Made by a program: the position numbers and the translations under genes. The notes beneath the pieces are model-generated. The model searched no databases. It was given only the letters and a program-made list of their open reading frames with translations, and was not told the DNA's origin. A stretch of 52,117 nt of DNA, from the NCBI GenBank assembly GCA_000320545.1, contig ADNK01001573.1, positions 50,001 to 102,117 of the forward strand. The letters run 5' to 3'. Source of the stretch: Bigelowiella natans CCMP2755 (taxonomy: Eukaryota > Cercozoa > Chlorarachniophyceae). Positions 1-11,792 of this stretch are shown here, piece after piece. Within the stretch, counting starts at the first letter, position 1, and each line of letters starts with the position of its first letter.

Positions 1-682
1 CATCAATCTGATTATTCATGTTTGAGCTTGCTACATTGTACTACTTCTACTGCACACAGCTGTTAACTACACTTGCTGTCTCTGTGGTGTGTTGTACCAC
101 TTCTTTAACGACAAACGAAATACAGGATGAAGAACGAGCTCTTATTTTAGATGATGATCACCATAAGTTATCATGATGATTCGGTGACGGATAAGAACAT
201 ACTACTTACTGTTCTACTACTACTACTGCTACGTACTCTTCAGCTGCAGTTTTGAGAATATGATGTTGAAATCCATTTGCGATTACAACTTCTACTCCTC
301 TAACAACAACAATTGCATCAAACAGTCAATGCAGAGGGGGGAGGAGGAAGAAGAGGAAGAAGAAGAAGTACCACTAGTAATCATATATAGCATATACCAT
401 ATAATGCTGCTTTACTACTACTAAGATGATTGAGTAGTAATAGTAGTAGTGATATATTAAGTAATGGTGCGTGTATCATCATCATCCCTATATACTTCTA
501 CCGTTTCTGTGCGAACATTGCAGCATCTAGCTTAGACATTATGCCTCCACGACCGACTCGAGATTTTGTAACAACACCAGACTGATGGATGATGAAGAGA
601 GACCACAAACAATGACGACGTACGAAAGAAGAGTGTGTGTTTCTCAAGTGTGTGTGTGTGTGTGTGTTTGTGTGTGTGTATG

Positions 683-724
<42 letters not shown>

Positions 725-2363
725 ACACATAGTATAGCCTTCTACTAGACACTATACTGGAATTGCCATGGTAAATCTGACCTCACTAACGTTATCATAA
801 TCTAAAATTGTTGTTATTTTATAATCTTCCATGATGGTGGTGAATGATGCTCTTTCTACTACTACTACTACCACTACTACCTGATCCTCAAACTCTTTTT
901 CAAACGCGCCTTAACACCACAAACAAGACCAAAAAGAACACGCAGTAGAAGAAGAACAAGAAGAAGAGGAAGAAATCAATGTCAAATCATATCATGAGAA
1001 GGTAGGTTAGGTGATGTGAAATGCCCCTCAGTGAATCCTTCTTTAGTAAGTACAATGAGAAAGGAGTCATAGAACAGCAGTTTCAAAGAGGAGGAGACGG
1101 CTTGCTGTTATCATGATAAAGATGATGTAGACTTATTTGTTTCACACACTGCTGCTGCTGCTACTACTACTACTACTACTACTAGGTAGCTACCCCCATC
1201 ATCAAGGTACACACGAGGAATTACTGAGCGAGATCCGCTGATGCATTATCATCATAGTAATCAATTACAAATAAGATTGTTGGCTATGTGGAAGTAAGAA
1301 TAATAATAGTAGTTAGAATAGTGTAATGAAGTATATATCCGAAACCCAACCACGCTAACAAAAGATATGATGATACGAACACGTAATTATGAGTTGTTGT
1401 TGTTATTGTTCTTGTTTTCCTTCTTTGTTCTTCTCGTTCATATTACTTGTAGACGCCGTCAATATCAGACAATAGAATCAACCGCTTTATGCTCATCTCT
1501 GCTGCTGCGACCTTAGTTATCATGTCAAACAAAACATTGCGGATAATCAGGTATGCTATAGATTTGTCGTGATTGTGAAATTGTAGAACAATAGATGATG
1601 GTAGTTTCTCAACCACATTCTTAATACAACTACTATTGCAAACAATCACATAACAATAGTCATAATTATAATGTTGGAAATTTTACCGCAGCTATCGCAT
1701 CATTGTCAGATATACTGATGATTCCTTTCAAATCCCCTCCTTCTTTTGCTATAATTATTATTATCATCATCATTATTATTTATTTTCAACTCAGGCCAAG
1801 GTGGTATTGTTAAAGCAGCAGCAATCATGCCGTAGTATGTAGATGTATTATGGCCGATTCATGCATCGTTGTTTATCTCAAACTCCATATCTTGATTACC
1901 ATCTGGTACTACGATAGCATCATTTTCGTTAATAATTGGAATCTGAAGAATCAACAGGAGGAGGAGGAGGAGGAGGAGGAGGAGGACCAAAGGAACAAGA
2001 AGAAGGCATGTTAGTAGCATGATTAACTGTAAAATGGGATGATTTTGGAAGGCGTGTTAGTAGCATGATTAACTGTAAAATGAGATGATTTGGAAAATTA
2101 ACATCCCCTAATCCATAACCCTATACGCTATGTATCTTATATCCTCCTTGTCGTCATTACATTTGTAACGATTTATTCATAATCATCACCACCGTTATAC
2201 ATTGTCATCATCAATTGAACATTTTCTGCTCTCGTAACTACAACAAATAATAATATTGAATACAATAACAACAACAATAATACCACTCCATTGAGAGAAA
2301 GCAAATCATTTATTGTCTCTGCCAGTCTTGATCTCCTCTGATTGTCCTCTGACAGAATTTCAA

Positions 2364-2410
<47 letters not shown>

Positions 2411-4388
2411 GGTATGTGCTTAGTTGTCAAGGACGAGAGAATGCATATCTGAAGAAATCAATCATCATTGGCTACTACATGTGAAAAGTTAATATTTTCC
2501 CCTAAGTTGATGTATTATTCTTCATATCTTGTTACGTTGTATGTTTATTTTTCATTCTTCATCTCTTGTTACGTTGTATGTTTGTTTTTCCTGATGTTAT
2601 TTATTAGCTCCTCCCTCCCTATTCTACTTTACTCTTATTATCACCTAAATCTGCCGTGTGAAGGAGAATTTGAGCAGTAGAGAGACCATATCTAAGCAGC
2701 AGCAGCAGCAGCAGCAGGTGTTATAGTGGTCATATAAAAGAATGTCATAATGAATGGAGAGACATATGACAACAACAACAACAACTACTACTACTACTAC
2801 TACAATAGCAGCAACAATGAAAAGGAGGAGGAGGAGGAGGAGGAGGAGGAGGAGGAGGAGGAGGAGGAGGAGGAGGAGTACTCACTGTCTAAACATGATC
2901 TCGTAGAGGGACATAAGCCTGAAACAATGTATTGGTTGTTATAATAATGATGAAGATATATTCTATGTTTCAGTACCATGGCAGAACTACGACATTCACT
3001 AAAACAAGAAGAAGAAAAAACCAAACAATTTAGTGGAAACAGACGAGATAGCGACATTGTTAAAATCAACGTTGCTATCGTCGTAGTTTTCAGAAGTTGC
3101 AGTCGCTCTCTTGAAACTTCTTTTTCTTTTCACGCCAACAGCAGCAGCAAGCATAAAATGAAGCAACAAAGTATTCGAGAGGTAGTTGTTATCATCATCA
3201 TTATCATTCATCCAAGCAATCTCGCAGCAGCAAGCACCCGCTTTGGCCGTGAGCAGCAAAGGCCTGAGGATTTGTCTTCCCCAGCTTGCTCTCCTTCTCT
3301 GCGACAAACAACAAACGAGCAATTTATGGGAATGATGATGAAGCTCTATATCGTGAAGTTGCCATTCTCTCTGTCCTCCTCCCTTCTTATTCTTCTTCTT
3401 CTTCTCTCCTCTAGTAGCAGCAGTAGCTAGAAGAAACCCGTAGAAATATAACAAATGCATGAAGAATTACGACAGTAATAGTAGATATAAATAAGTAGTT
3501 CTGCGGTCATAAGTAAATCATAAATAAATATATAACCCGACACGTGGAATCAACCTTCGGGTTGCAGGGCTTTGAGTCCGTCTCTGTTTACTACACGCTG
3601 TTTGCCATACCCTATAGCTCCCGAAGTCACCATTACTACATCTTGGCCTTGTGCATGTAATTCAGCAACCTGTTTGTGAAATATAGTTATAATGATGACA
3701 CACGCAAACACATGCTCGCCCTAACCTCATTCTTCTACTACGTGCTACGTTACAGCCGCTATATTCCCACCAACCTGTTCTACGATGGAGGCCAAGCGAC
3801 CAAGTGCAATGCCGCACTCATCAGATCTAGTCACCACCTGAATGTGTATGCATGATGTAAGAAGAACTATGATTATAGTAACAGCAGCAAGGAGGAGGAG
3901 GAGGAGGAGCTGTGGTGGGATGAACATCACAGAAAGGACACAATGGGTATGATGATGAGTGAGAATCAAGAACAACGGTCAACCACATATCTACCAACCC
4001 TTCGTAAAATATCAGCATCACAGCTTTCGAAAAATGTTAAGATAGGTGGCAGTAGTTACCGCAGTGCCAAGTTTCACCATAAGCCTGTCGCGTGTTGTAG
4101 ATTTTGTGGTAGTTGAAAAATGACATGGGTCTGTATAAGGTGCGTACAAATGTAGTGTTTGTTGATACACTGCATATAAGCTGTGATATGCGGGAGAATT
4201 TGAGACATTAACGGAAGTAAGAGACTGGTAGTAACTATGGAAATGACCTGGAAAATGATGATTTTATCTCTGTATACCCCCCCGTCCCCCCCCCCTTGCT
4301 ATCGATTCTCTCATGGAAGTTACATTAGGGTCTTACGTTTCCGAGCAAACGCTCTCCTTACAGCGTGCTGAACTCCATTTCGAATCAT
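1..4388 (-). CDS. P5CS: Delta-1-pyrroline-5-carboxylate synthase, kinase half, partial
   Basis: Bifunctional enzyme that phosphorylates and reduces glutamate toward proline. The window holds the 5' end and nearly all of the glutamate-5-kinase half; the dehydrogenase half lies beyond the left edge. Exons that read through in phase: 4388-4337, 4247-4060, 3837-3775 and about 3669-3550. Less exact exons lie near 3300-3210, 2355-2297, 1950-1865, 1745-1690, 1508-1447, 582-500 and 302-250. Motifs in order: MVKLGTA, then VVTRSDECGIALGRLASIVE, VMVTSGAIGYGKQRV, GQSG, IINENDAIV, SISDNDAIAA, LILLSDIDGVY, TKSRVGRGGIMSK and VVIANG. This is the order and spacing of amino-acid-kinase P5CS proteins, with close likeness to the animal type. 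The chosen start gives an Arg-rich, acid-free N-terminus (MIRNGVQHAVRRAFARK), which suggests mitochondrial import. Introns carry GT, GA, GGA and CAG repeats. Confidence 0.88.
649..720. repeat. Compound (GT)n-(GA)n microsatellite
   Basis: A GT run (649-680) passes directly into a GA run (682-720), just upstream of a P5CS exon on the gene's sense (minus) strand. There it reads as a long CT then AC tract before the splice acceptor. Confidence 0.9.
1957..2097. repeat. (AGG)n run plus a 47-bp tandem duplication in a P5CS intron
   Basis: A GGA/AGG run (about 1957-1985) is followed by two near-identical copies of a unit of about 47 bp containing GTTAGTAGCATGATTAACTG (about 2004-2097). The copies differ at a few positions. 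No coding potential is seen. Confidence 0.8.
2364..2412. repeat. (GT)n microsatellite
   Basis: About 20 GT units in the P5CS intron immediately upstream, in the sense direction, of the exon at 2355-2297. Confidence 0.9.
2696..2878. repeat. (CAG)n and (GGA)n trinucleotide runs
   Basis: A CAG run at about 2696-2716 and an uninterrupted GGA run of about 18 units at 2824-2878 lie in a P5CS intron. They create spurious poly-Glu and poly-Ser reading frames that I do not regard as genes. Confidence 0.85.
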
Positions 4389-4738
4389 GGTAGGTATAAG
4401 CGGGATACCGAAGTTTATTGCAGGTTTTATGACACAGGGGGGGTTAGGAGACAAGGAGACTATTGTTGTTCTTGTCGTTGTTTCTGAACGCCAATCATAT
4501 AGTTGTCGTAAGGATAAAATCCCAAGATATTTTGCCAAAAATGACAAACTTAAAAAATGTCAGGACACGTGGCACCTTTGCATTTTACGAGAACTGGTTC
4601 GCTTGACAACATGGTTACGAGGGAGCATCCACATGCATCATTGTGCATGGAGTAGAGAATGATGATGGTTTTGAGGAGGACAAAAACACATCCATATAGG
4701 AAAACACCAAGCAAAAAATCCAAAAAGTTAAAAATTGG

Positions 4739-4853
4739 ATACAACAACGCCGTGTTCCCGCGTGGTCCCCCACCGCAGTACTAACGAGTCCCAACGACGC
4801 TTAATTTCCGAGTTCGGCAGGGATCGGGTGTATTAGTCGTGGTATGGTCGTAT
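4739..4853 (-). rRNA. 5S ribosomal RNA
   Basis: On the minus strand the sequence begins ATACGACCATACCACG and shows the 5S landmarks in order: CCGATCCCTGCCGAACTCGG, AATTAAGCGTCGTTGGG, TTAGTACTGCGGTGGGGGAC and GCGGGAACACGGCGTTG. The 5' bases ATACGAC pair fully with the 3' bases GTTGTAT as helix I, which fixes both ends and gives 115 nt, close to the usual length. The internal A, intermediate and C control blocks for TFIIIA and RNA polymerase III lie within it. T-runs just downstream (4738-4700 region) could be the Pol III terminator. It is a single copy between two divergent protein genes; no tandem 5S array is present. Confidence 0.95.
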
Positions 4854-4932
4854 CCACACATAAAGGCTCTCATTTGCTACCTGAATTGTCCAAAATTTTT
4901 ATCAGACTTTGTTGTCTTAACTTGTCTTAACT

Positions 4933-5022
4933 TTGAAAAAAGGGCAACAACAACAACAACAATAACAACAACAACAATAACAACAACAACAACAATAATA
5001 ACAACGACGACGACGACGTCGA
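4933..5022. repeat. (AAC/AAT)n-(ACG)n run
   Basis: Low-complexity AAC/AAT triplets pass into ACG triplets, upstream of the 5S gene and in the divergent spacer before the lumen-protein gene. The rest of 4389-5220 outside the 5S gene shows no gene. Confidence 0.85.
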
Positions 5023-5220
5023 CTTCCTCCCCACACCCAACCCTTTACCACCTTGGCCATTAGGCTGTAGATGGAATGGCATCACGTTTTGTTACTTTGA
5101 GGATTCCTCGTAGAGTTTTCCATAGTATTCTGATGCTCCTCTCTGGTTAGTTCACCCCTTCTACTACTACTCCGCCTTTCCCATCTGTACATTCTGCATT
5201 CGTGGTGACTGTTTTGAGCA

Positions 5221-6479
5221 ATGTTTGTAGGCACATCCGTGATAACCATGGCATCAATTCTTCTTCTAACGTTCATTTCTCTCGGAAGTATTTCTACTTT
5301 AAGATCAATCCAGACTATGGGGAGGATAGAGTCTAATGTACGTCATCACAAGCTACAGGCTGGAATTGTCTCTTCACGGAGAGCTGCGATCTACGGCGGT
5401 GGAACAGCAGCTGCACTTTCTCTTCTCGGAGCAAAGCCTGTAACAAAATATCAAAAATTATGACAATAAGTTGCATAGTTATTGTGAATCTAACTTGATA
5501 GGGTTCGGCAGCTGTTAATGGCATAGCTGAAGCCAGATTAGAAAAAGCACTTTTTCAATTACGCAGACTTGAAAATCCGATCTCCAATAGGCGCTATCGG
5601 TAATGACACTCTTTCATTCGTTGGTATGGTATACATGCGTGATAAAGAAATAAAGTACTTCTTAACATTACACGGCAAACCTATGGTCTTAAATTGAGTA
5701 CACCATCAACAGAAAGATTAAATTTTCTAGAATAGCGAATAAAATGCTAATTTAAAACAGGGAAGCGAGAGAAGAGCTACGTGAAGGATCGCTTTCACAT
5801 CTTCGAGAGGATGTTAGGGAGGCTATGGTTGACTAGAATACTATTAGACTACTTAAATATGGAAGCATCATCCATCCCAAAAATCTCTAACAAAGGCGAA
5901 ACATAAACAACGATACCGTCGACGCTGAAGACAACAATTAACAAAATTGTCATGCTGATTTGTAGAGAGTAGTTCTATACTGCAATACAACGCTGAACAA
6001 ATTTCTTGTTCGATCAAACAAAGTACAATATCAGACACTATATTCCCTAGAATTGCAAGAAAATGAATAATAGCTTTATACCAAAGATGGTGTGTACTTA
6101 ATGTGCCTGGTGGCTATCAGGCTCGACATCCCGTCCGACAAGAAGACGCCAAGGCTGCCATAAATTCGCTTTTATTGTTAGATAATGCTCTACGAAAGGC
6201 AGAGGTAAGGATAAAAAAAACAATTCCATTTTCCGAGTGATGAGAATTCATGATAGGAACTGTCGAACTACTTGTCTAGTGGCAACAAAGCCTTTAATTT
6301 GACTGTCTTTGTCATCTTGCGTGTGGTGTTAGAGAGGTAATAACGTAGCGCTCTTTCCTTCTCTGATTGAGGCTATAGACCAGCTTTCGGTCGTCGTTAG
6401 TACACTCGAAAAGGAGGGCAGTCTCTATGGTGGAGATTTTACGAACCCCCCACCTTTTAAGAAAAGGTATACCTTTTGA
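5221..6479 (+). CDS. Nucleus-encoded thylakoid-lumen-type protein, possibly PsbQ-like
   Basis: Exon 1 (5221-5444) encodes a hydrophobic ER-type signal (MASILLLTFISLGSIS), then a basic, Ser/Thr-containing stretch, then SSRRAAIYGGGTAAALSLLG followed by an A-A cleavage site. This is a twin-arginine lumen signal. Exon 2 starts at 5503 after an AG and gives AEARLEKALFQLRRLE. Exon 3 (about 5761) gives REELREGSLSHLREDVREAM. Later exons give ARHPVRQEDAKAAINSLLLL (about 6120-6205) and the C-terminus ending FKKRYTF with a TGA at 6477-6479. One middle exon is unresolved. The mature part is short, helical and charged, recalling the four-helix PsbQ family in layout only; I see no diagnostic motif. The three-part targeting is the strong evidence: a soluble lumen protein of a plastid reached through the ER. 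Confidence 0.6.
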
Positions 6480-7620
6480 GGCGTAGTACCTCCCAAACGT
6501 CAGTAAGCGTGTTTACCGTCACACGCTACGCATGCCATATTAATGTTGCCACACTTTAATCTATATACGTTGCGTGGCCAAGCTACGCTAGTCCAGAAAC
6601 TGAATAGAGCGGCACGCGTTAGGTTATTATTGCATTATTATGGCGCAGCATCGCATTCTGCATTGGCTGCGCTTGTGTACAACGTGAGCTTCTCCTGTAG
6701 TTCTGAGTCAATCATCCCGCTAAGGTGATATAGCTATGCATACACCACAGCACATAGTCAGCCGTCAGGCATTGCATTAGCATGGACGTGGCGACGGCAT
6801 GTCTAGACACGTGAAATGCAAATATCCGCAGCAGTATGTACGCGCGGCAGTGATTGTGCAGCGCTAGACGGGTGTATGCAATAATGAGCGAAATGATACG
6901 ATTAATAAATATTTTCACCTACGTACATGCTGCTCAATCCTGGCTGCTACTAGCTAGGCTGCGCTAAACTAGCTAGCTAGCGTAAGGCATAGCCATGCAT
7001 GCAACACATAAAATTTGCTTATATGCTCTACATAGTGCTGCGGCTGCGCCAGGGATATAATTCCAAGTAAGGGTGCAAATGGGTGTACAAGCTTGCACTG
7101 CTGATCGAAGCGCTAATAACACTTGCACCCTCGCGCGCGCGAATGATGATGACACTTGGATGCACCCTGCTCGCGCGAACTATAGCGCACAGCGAACAAT
7201 ATACACTGCATTTTGCTTTGCATGGTTTTGTTTGCTCTTGCACCCCGCCCCTGCGAGTCTCTAATTTTTATATTTTTACAATCTCAAATCTCCGCTAGAA
7301 CAATCCCTGGACTGGGCAGTCCTTGCGGTGTCTTTTGTGACACTTAGCTTTGCAAACATGTGTTTTCTGCAGCAATGTCTGCTAACTCGGTCGATCATGG
7401 CGCAGGCACAATAATAGACATAGGCCACTCTAGCACTGCGCCGTGCGCATTGATTGTCGATCAATATGTCTTTAGGGGGATAGTAAGTGCTATGTGCGCA
7501 TTTCGCATACAAGAGATTCTTAACGGCAATCATAACTTTTTCAGCATACTTTCAGAATTTTGCGGTACTCGTTCAGTGTCATGATCCATTTAATTTCAGT
7601 GGTTGTCACTGCAAAATGCA
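6480..7620. other. CTAG/TGCA-rich island A between convergent genes
   Basis: About 1.1 kb between the 3' ends of the lumen-protein gene (plus) and the small membrane-protein gene (minus). It has about ten CTAG sites, several as ACTAGCTAGC-type strings, a TGTCTAGACA palindrome, and many GCATGC, TGCA and CGCGCG words. Short frames of 60-85 codons occur on both strands but overlap each other and show no known motif, so I call no gene. From 7621 to 7760 nothing recognisable is seen. Confidence 0.6.
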
Positions 7621-7760
7621 AATTTGGGGCACACTACTTGAAGTACATCAAGACGCGTAGGATACACATTACGAGTCATCGGTTGCTCGGATATATGTGA
7701 TCCTTCACTTTCTTCGGACCAATCAGAACGACATAACTACTATTTGAAGGAACTGCAAGC

Positions 7761-8352
7761 TTAAACCTTTTCATCTGCATCAAACTGTCTCCTCTCAGCC
7801 CTGATGGTTTCCTCTCGAATGAGGTGTTTTTGGTGACCGAGATAGATGACCACTCCCATAGCGATGACGAAGACCATGAATACAGCGAAGTATCTGTGAA
7901 AATTATGTTAATTTTAATTGACGAATACGGAGAAAATATATTCAGGCAAGATATAAGATGTGGTTATTACCCCCACAGGACCCCGGTTCCAAAGTTAACA
8001 GCGAAGTTGAGGAGAATTGCGAAAAAAACCGTGTCGAAAGAGTATAGCACGAAAAAGAAAAGTAATAGCCATCCTACATTGACAAAAGAAATAGAGTTTA
8101 AGTCTTTGGCTATGAAAGGTGGGCAGAAGTAAAGAAAAAATGCCTTGTAGGTTTAGGGGGGAAATTGTACGTACCCCATGCGGTGCAATTCATTCCACAG
8201 TAAAGATCTTCTTCGCCTTCCTTGTGGTAGCAAAAGACTTGAGTATCAGCCCAACAGATAGCAGTTTTCTCTGAGCAGGACAGTTGCTCTTCCTCCTCCT
8301 CGTGAGCCTCAGCAAGAGTCTTTTGTTTCTTCCCTTCTTTTACATCACTCAT
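7761..8352 (-). CDS. Small single-pass membrane protein, unidentified
   Basis: The first exon (start ATG at 8352) encodes an acidic N-terminus with a run of five Glu, then a segment with five Cys (LSCSEK, AICWAD, VFCYHK, LYCGMNC). After one intron of about 250 bp the second exon, following a CACAG acceptor near 7897, gives a hydrophobic helix YFAVFMVFVIAMGVVIYLG. A charged tail ends DADEKV and TAA at 7761-7763. The total is about 105 residues. A GTACAA donor keeps the frame open; the stronger GTACGT a few bases upstream would not, so the exact donor is uncertain. I do not recognise the family. Layout (Cys-containing N-terminal region, one membrane span, basic-acidic tail) fits a small tail-anchored or type-III membrane protein. 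A 102-codon frame on the opposite strand is probably a shadow. Confidence 0.5.
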
Positions 8353-9400
8353 TTTTAATCTAAAAATAACACAGTTTGATGAGTAATTCTACCATTTTAT
8401 TAAAGTTCTGAGTTTAGAAAAGAATATATATGGGAAAAAATGTACATGTATATATTTTCAAGTTCTGAGTTTAGAAAAGAATATAGACTAATATATAAAT
8501 ACATATAATATATATATATATTTATATATATATGGGAGATTTCATTTTACTCTTCAAAATGAATGTTCGCCATAGTTAAAGATGCCACATCTGACCCTCA
8601 GAAAGTGGATAACTATTTTATTACGAATTCTATGTCCTCTATATCCCTTAGGATTTCACCAGAAATAGGATTTTGTTTTATTTTATTGCAAGCAAGGGGG
8701 GGAAAGCAACCTGGGTAAGGGTGTACGCTTACTACGTTTTCAGTTGCGCCTAGATTTCAGACTTACGCTAAGATTGACAAATTTTCGATTTTCTCTAATT
8801 TCATCAATGCGACAACTATTTATAATGGTCGCTATGACATAATCTCATGAAATTGAACTGAGATTGTAGCTTGTCGTCTATGGATGCAAACGGGATCTGA
8901 TTGACCTTGTTTCTGGAATTGGGTAGAGATGAGGGAGATATGTTGAAAAGAGGGCCAAATTGGCCTGTTTTTCTCTTCTGTTACAAAATTCTCTTTCTCG
9001 GGGCGAAATAAGTACAAATGTACATTTACCGGGGAAAACGGCTTGTCAGAGAGATATTTGATGCGTTTCTCCCTCTCCTGATATATTGTGCGTTCCTTTA
9101 ACATACTACGACATAGAAGTATTACTGTCGTATCTAAGTATCATTCTTACAAATCATGTGCCCGGAGAATTTGAAAATGATTGTCGCAAGAGCTGTACAG
9201 AGGGGGTTTAAATGTGAAATAGTGATGATGGTACATGTGAACACAGACCACGTGTCCTCTGTTACTACATCACGTACTTCATTATATTCATTGCCACCAC
9301 CAACCAGCTACTACTCCTACTGCTACTACTACTCGTAGTAGGGACACAATGCAGGACCATACGATGTCAACTACGAAGTTGTCCTTCCTTGAGAACCTCG
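8353..9400. other. Divergent spacer with short direct repeat and a possible small minus-strand ORF
   Basis: This lies between the membrane-protein gene (minus) and the DGAT2 gene (plus). A 25-bp direct repeat starting AGTTCTGAGTTTAG occurs at about 8404 and 8461, followed by AT-rich DNA. An uninterrupted 90-codon minus-strand frame runs 9104-8832. Its first 25 residues are charged (MLKERTIYQEREKRIKYLSD) and are followed by a GTAAAT donor-like site, so it could be a first exon, but no family is recognised. No CTAG island is present here. Confidence 0.3.
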
Positions 9401-9409
9401 TTGTGGTAG

Positions 9410-9700
9410 ATCGATACAGATACCATCCAAGAATTGATAAATGATACTAACAATCACTATGTGCTGCTGGTATATCAGTTTGTCTTCTTCGGAAGTCATA
9501 TCTTCTTCAACTGGATTTTTGTTGCTATAGCACTATACGCTTTGCTTCCAACGTGGATCTTTATTCTTCTTGGCATCTCCTACTTTGTCAATATGTTGAT
9601 GAGTAAGGCACACCTGAAAGGTCTGCTGTGTTCCCTTTCCCTCCCTTCCCCTCCCCCTTCCCCCTTCTCTTTCTTTCTTTCTTTCTTTCTTTCTCTTTCT

Positions 9701-9767
<67 letters not shown>

Positions 9768-10232
9768 CGTCATTCCCTTACAATATTATCACTACACACT
9801 AAAAGGAAATCCTACCAGATGGAAGGCAATCTGTGACTCAATCTTAACAAATGCCCCTCTGAAATATTTTGATACGGTGCTGTCATCACAGAAATCATCA
9901 CCATCCTTCATCTTTGTTATGTAATCAACACAATACGCTATTAACCAACTTACTGGTAATAATAAGAATACATGTGTGTGATAGTTGCCTTGCTTTCTTC
10001 CCTTTTTTCCTTCTCTTATGAGTGTAACAATGATGATGTTTACCATGATGTTGTTTTCAGAAAGTACTCTTTAGCAATGGTATGAACTTGGATAGAAAGA
10101 AGCATTATATCTTTGGTATACATCCGCATGGAATCTTTGGGTAAGTAGTAGTAGCAAGGGAATGCTGTTGTAGTGGGGGAAAGAAAAAGCTACCAACCAA
10201 TCTTGGTGATGCTAATACTGAATAAAAAGACA

Positions 10233-10266
<34 letters not shown>

Positions 10267-10348
10267 GGATGATGGTGATGCTCTTACAACAATGAGAAAA
10301 GAAAGATATTCTATATTTTCGTTCTGATTTTCTGATATACTTCTACTG

Positions 10349-10382
<34 letters not shown>

Positions 10383-10982
10383 CACTACCACTACCACTAC
10401 CACAGTTTTGGAGGACTTTCAATCTATGCATCAACATCTGAGCTGCTCCGTCGTTTTCCTTGGCTTGACATTTATATTTGTGTCGCGACAGTAATGTTCA
10501 GGATCCCTATTTTGAGAGAGTAAGGAAGTGTTATTCATTCATGACAACAACAACAACAACAACCGTAACTACTACTTCTACTACCTTTTATGAGAATCAC
10601 ACTAAAATACACTCCTCCTCCTCCTCCTCCTCCTCCTCCTCCTCCTCCTCTTCGCAGAACTCGAAGACCCTAATGTAACGATCTTCTTCCATCAGATATT
10701 TTCTCTTGACCGGCCATGTTGATGCTTCCCGGAAAAATGTATGATGACAAGGAAGAAAAAAAAGAAGGAGGAGGAGAGGGGGGCTTACGAAACAGAATAA
10801 AAGGGGAAGAATATTAATATTTAAAGGAAAATTAAATTGATCTAGTAATTGTCTCGAGCAAAAACAATAAGATAAGGAGTAAGCTAATTATGTGCTGCTC
10901 AACAATGTGCATGGATATATTCGCATGGAAGTACATGTCATTGCACACAAACGACTTTTAATTGCATGCTGTATGTAATACT

Positions 10983-11015
<33 letters not shown>

Positions 11016-11746
11016 GAGTTATTTTACATAGGTCTATTGTATGATATGCAGGTAAACAGGCTATTAGCTAACCGGAGAACAATTGCCATCGTCATTGGAG
11101 GGGAGGCTGAAGGTGGTCCAGTTATGATATTATAATGATCCTTTATCATCTCAGTGAGTCAGTCAACAACTCACACAGTTTACACCCCTCAGACGCATTT
11201 TGAGGGGAGGAATATCTATGCGAAATATAACACTGCAAATGTATAAGTTGTTTATTTGTGTATTCTGTTCCTAAACTGCCAGTGTTGCAAACTGAGAATT
11301 CGAAAGAAAAAGTGGTGATACTTGGGCGATATGGGTAGAGCATATTCATCTACACTTGCTGCTGCTGCTGCTGCTGTTGTTGACACATCAACATCATCAT
11401 CATCATCATCATCATCATCACGATAATGGCGAACAATGATAATGATGAAGCTTCATGAAAGACAAGAATGTTGAACAATATATCAAAGATTATTAGCTCT
11501 TAAAGAAGATATTATATGTGGTTAGAAGACAATTGTGCCTTGATTGTACGTGTTCCCCTTCCTCCTAATAATAATCTGTGTCTGCGCCAACACCAACAAT
11601 AACCATAACAACGACAACAACAACAACAATAATGACAACCTTTGCTGGTCCTCCCCCCCTCCCTCCTTCCCTCCCTCATCAGCTTTGTAGAAATGGCATT
11701 CAAGCATGGGGCTAGCTTAGGTTTGTTCACCACTCAACCATATCTA

Positions 11747-11792
<46 letters not shown>

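Noticed and set aside
2750-3069. Poly-Glu and poly-Ser frames
   Set aside because: They are translations of the GGA microsatellite in a P5CS intron.
7824-8132. 102-codon plus-strand frame
   Set aside because: It lies opposite the two-exon membrane-protein gene, starts without a clear context and shows no motif; best read as a shadow.
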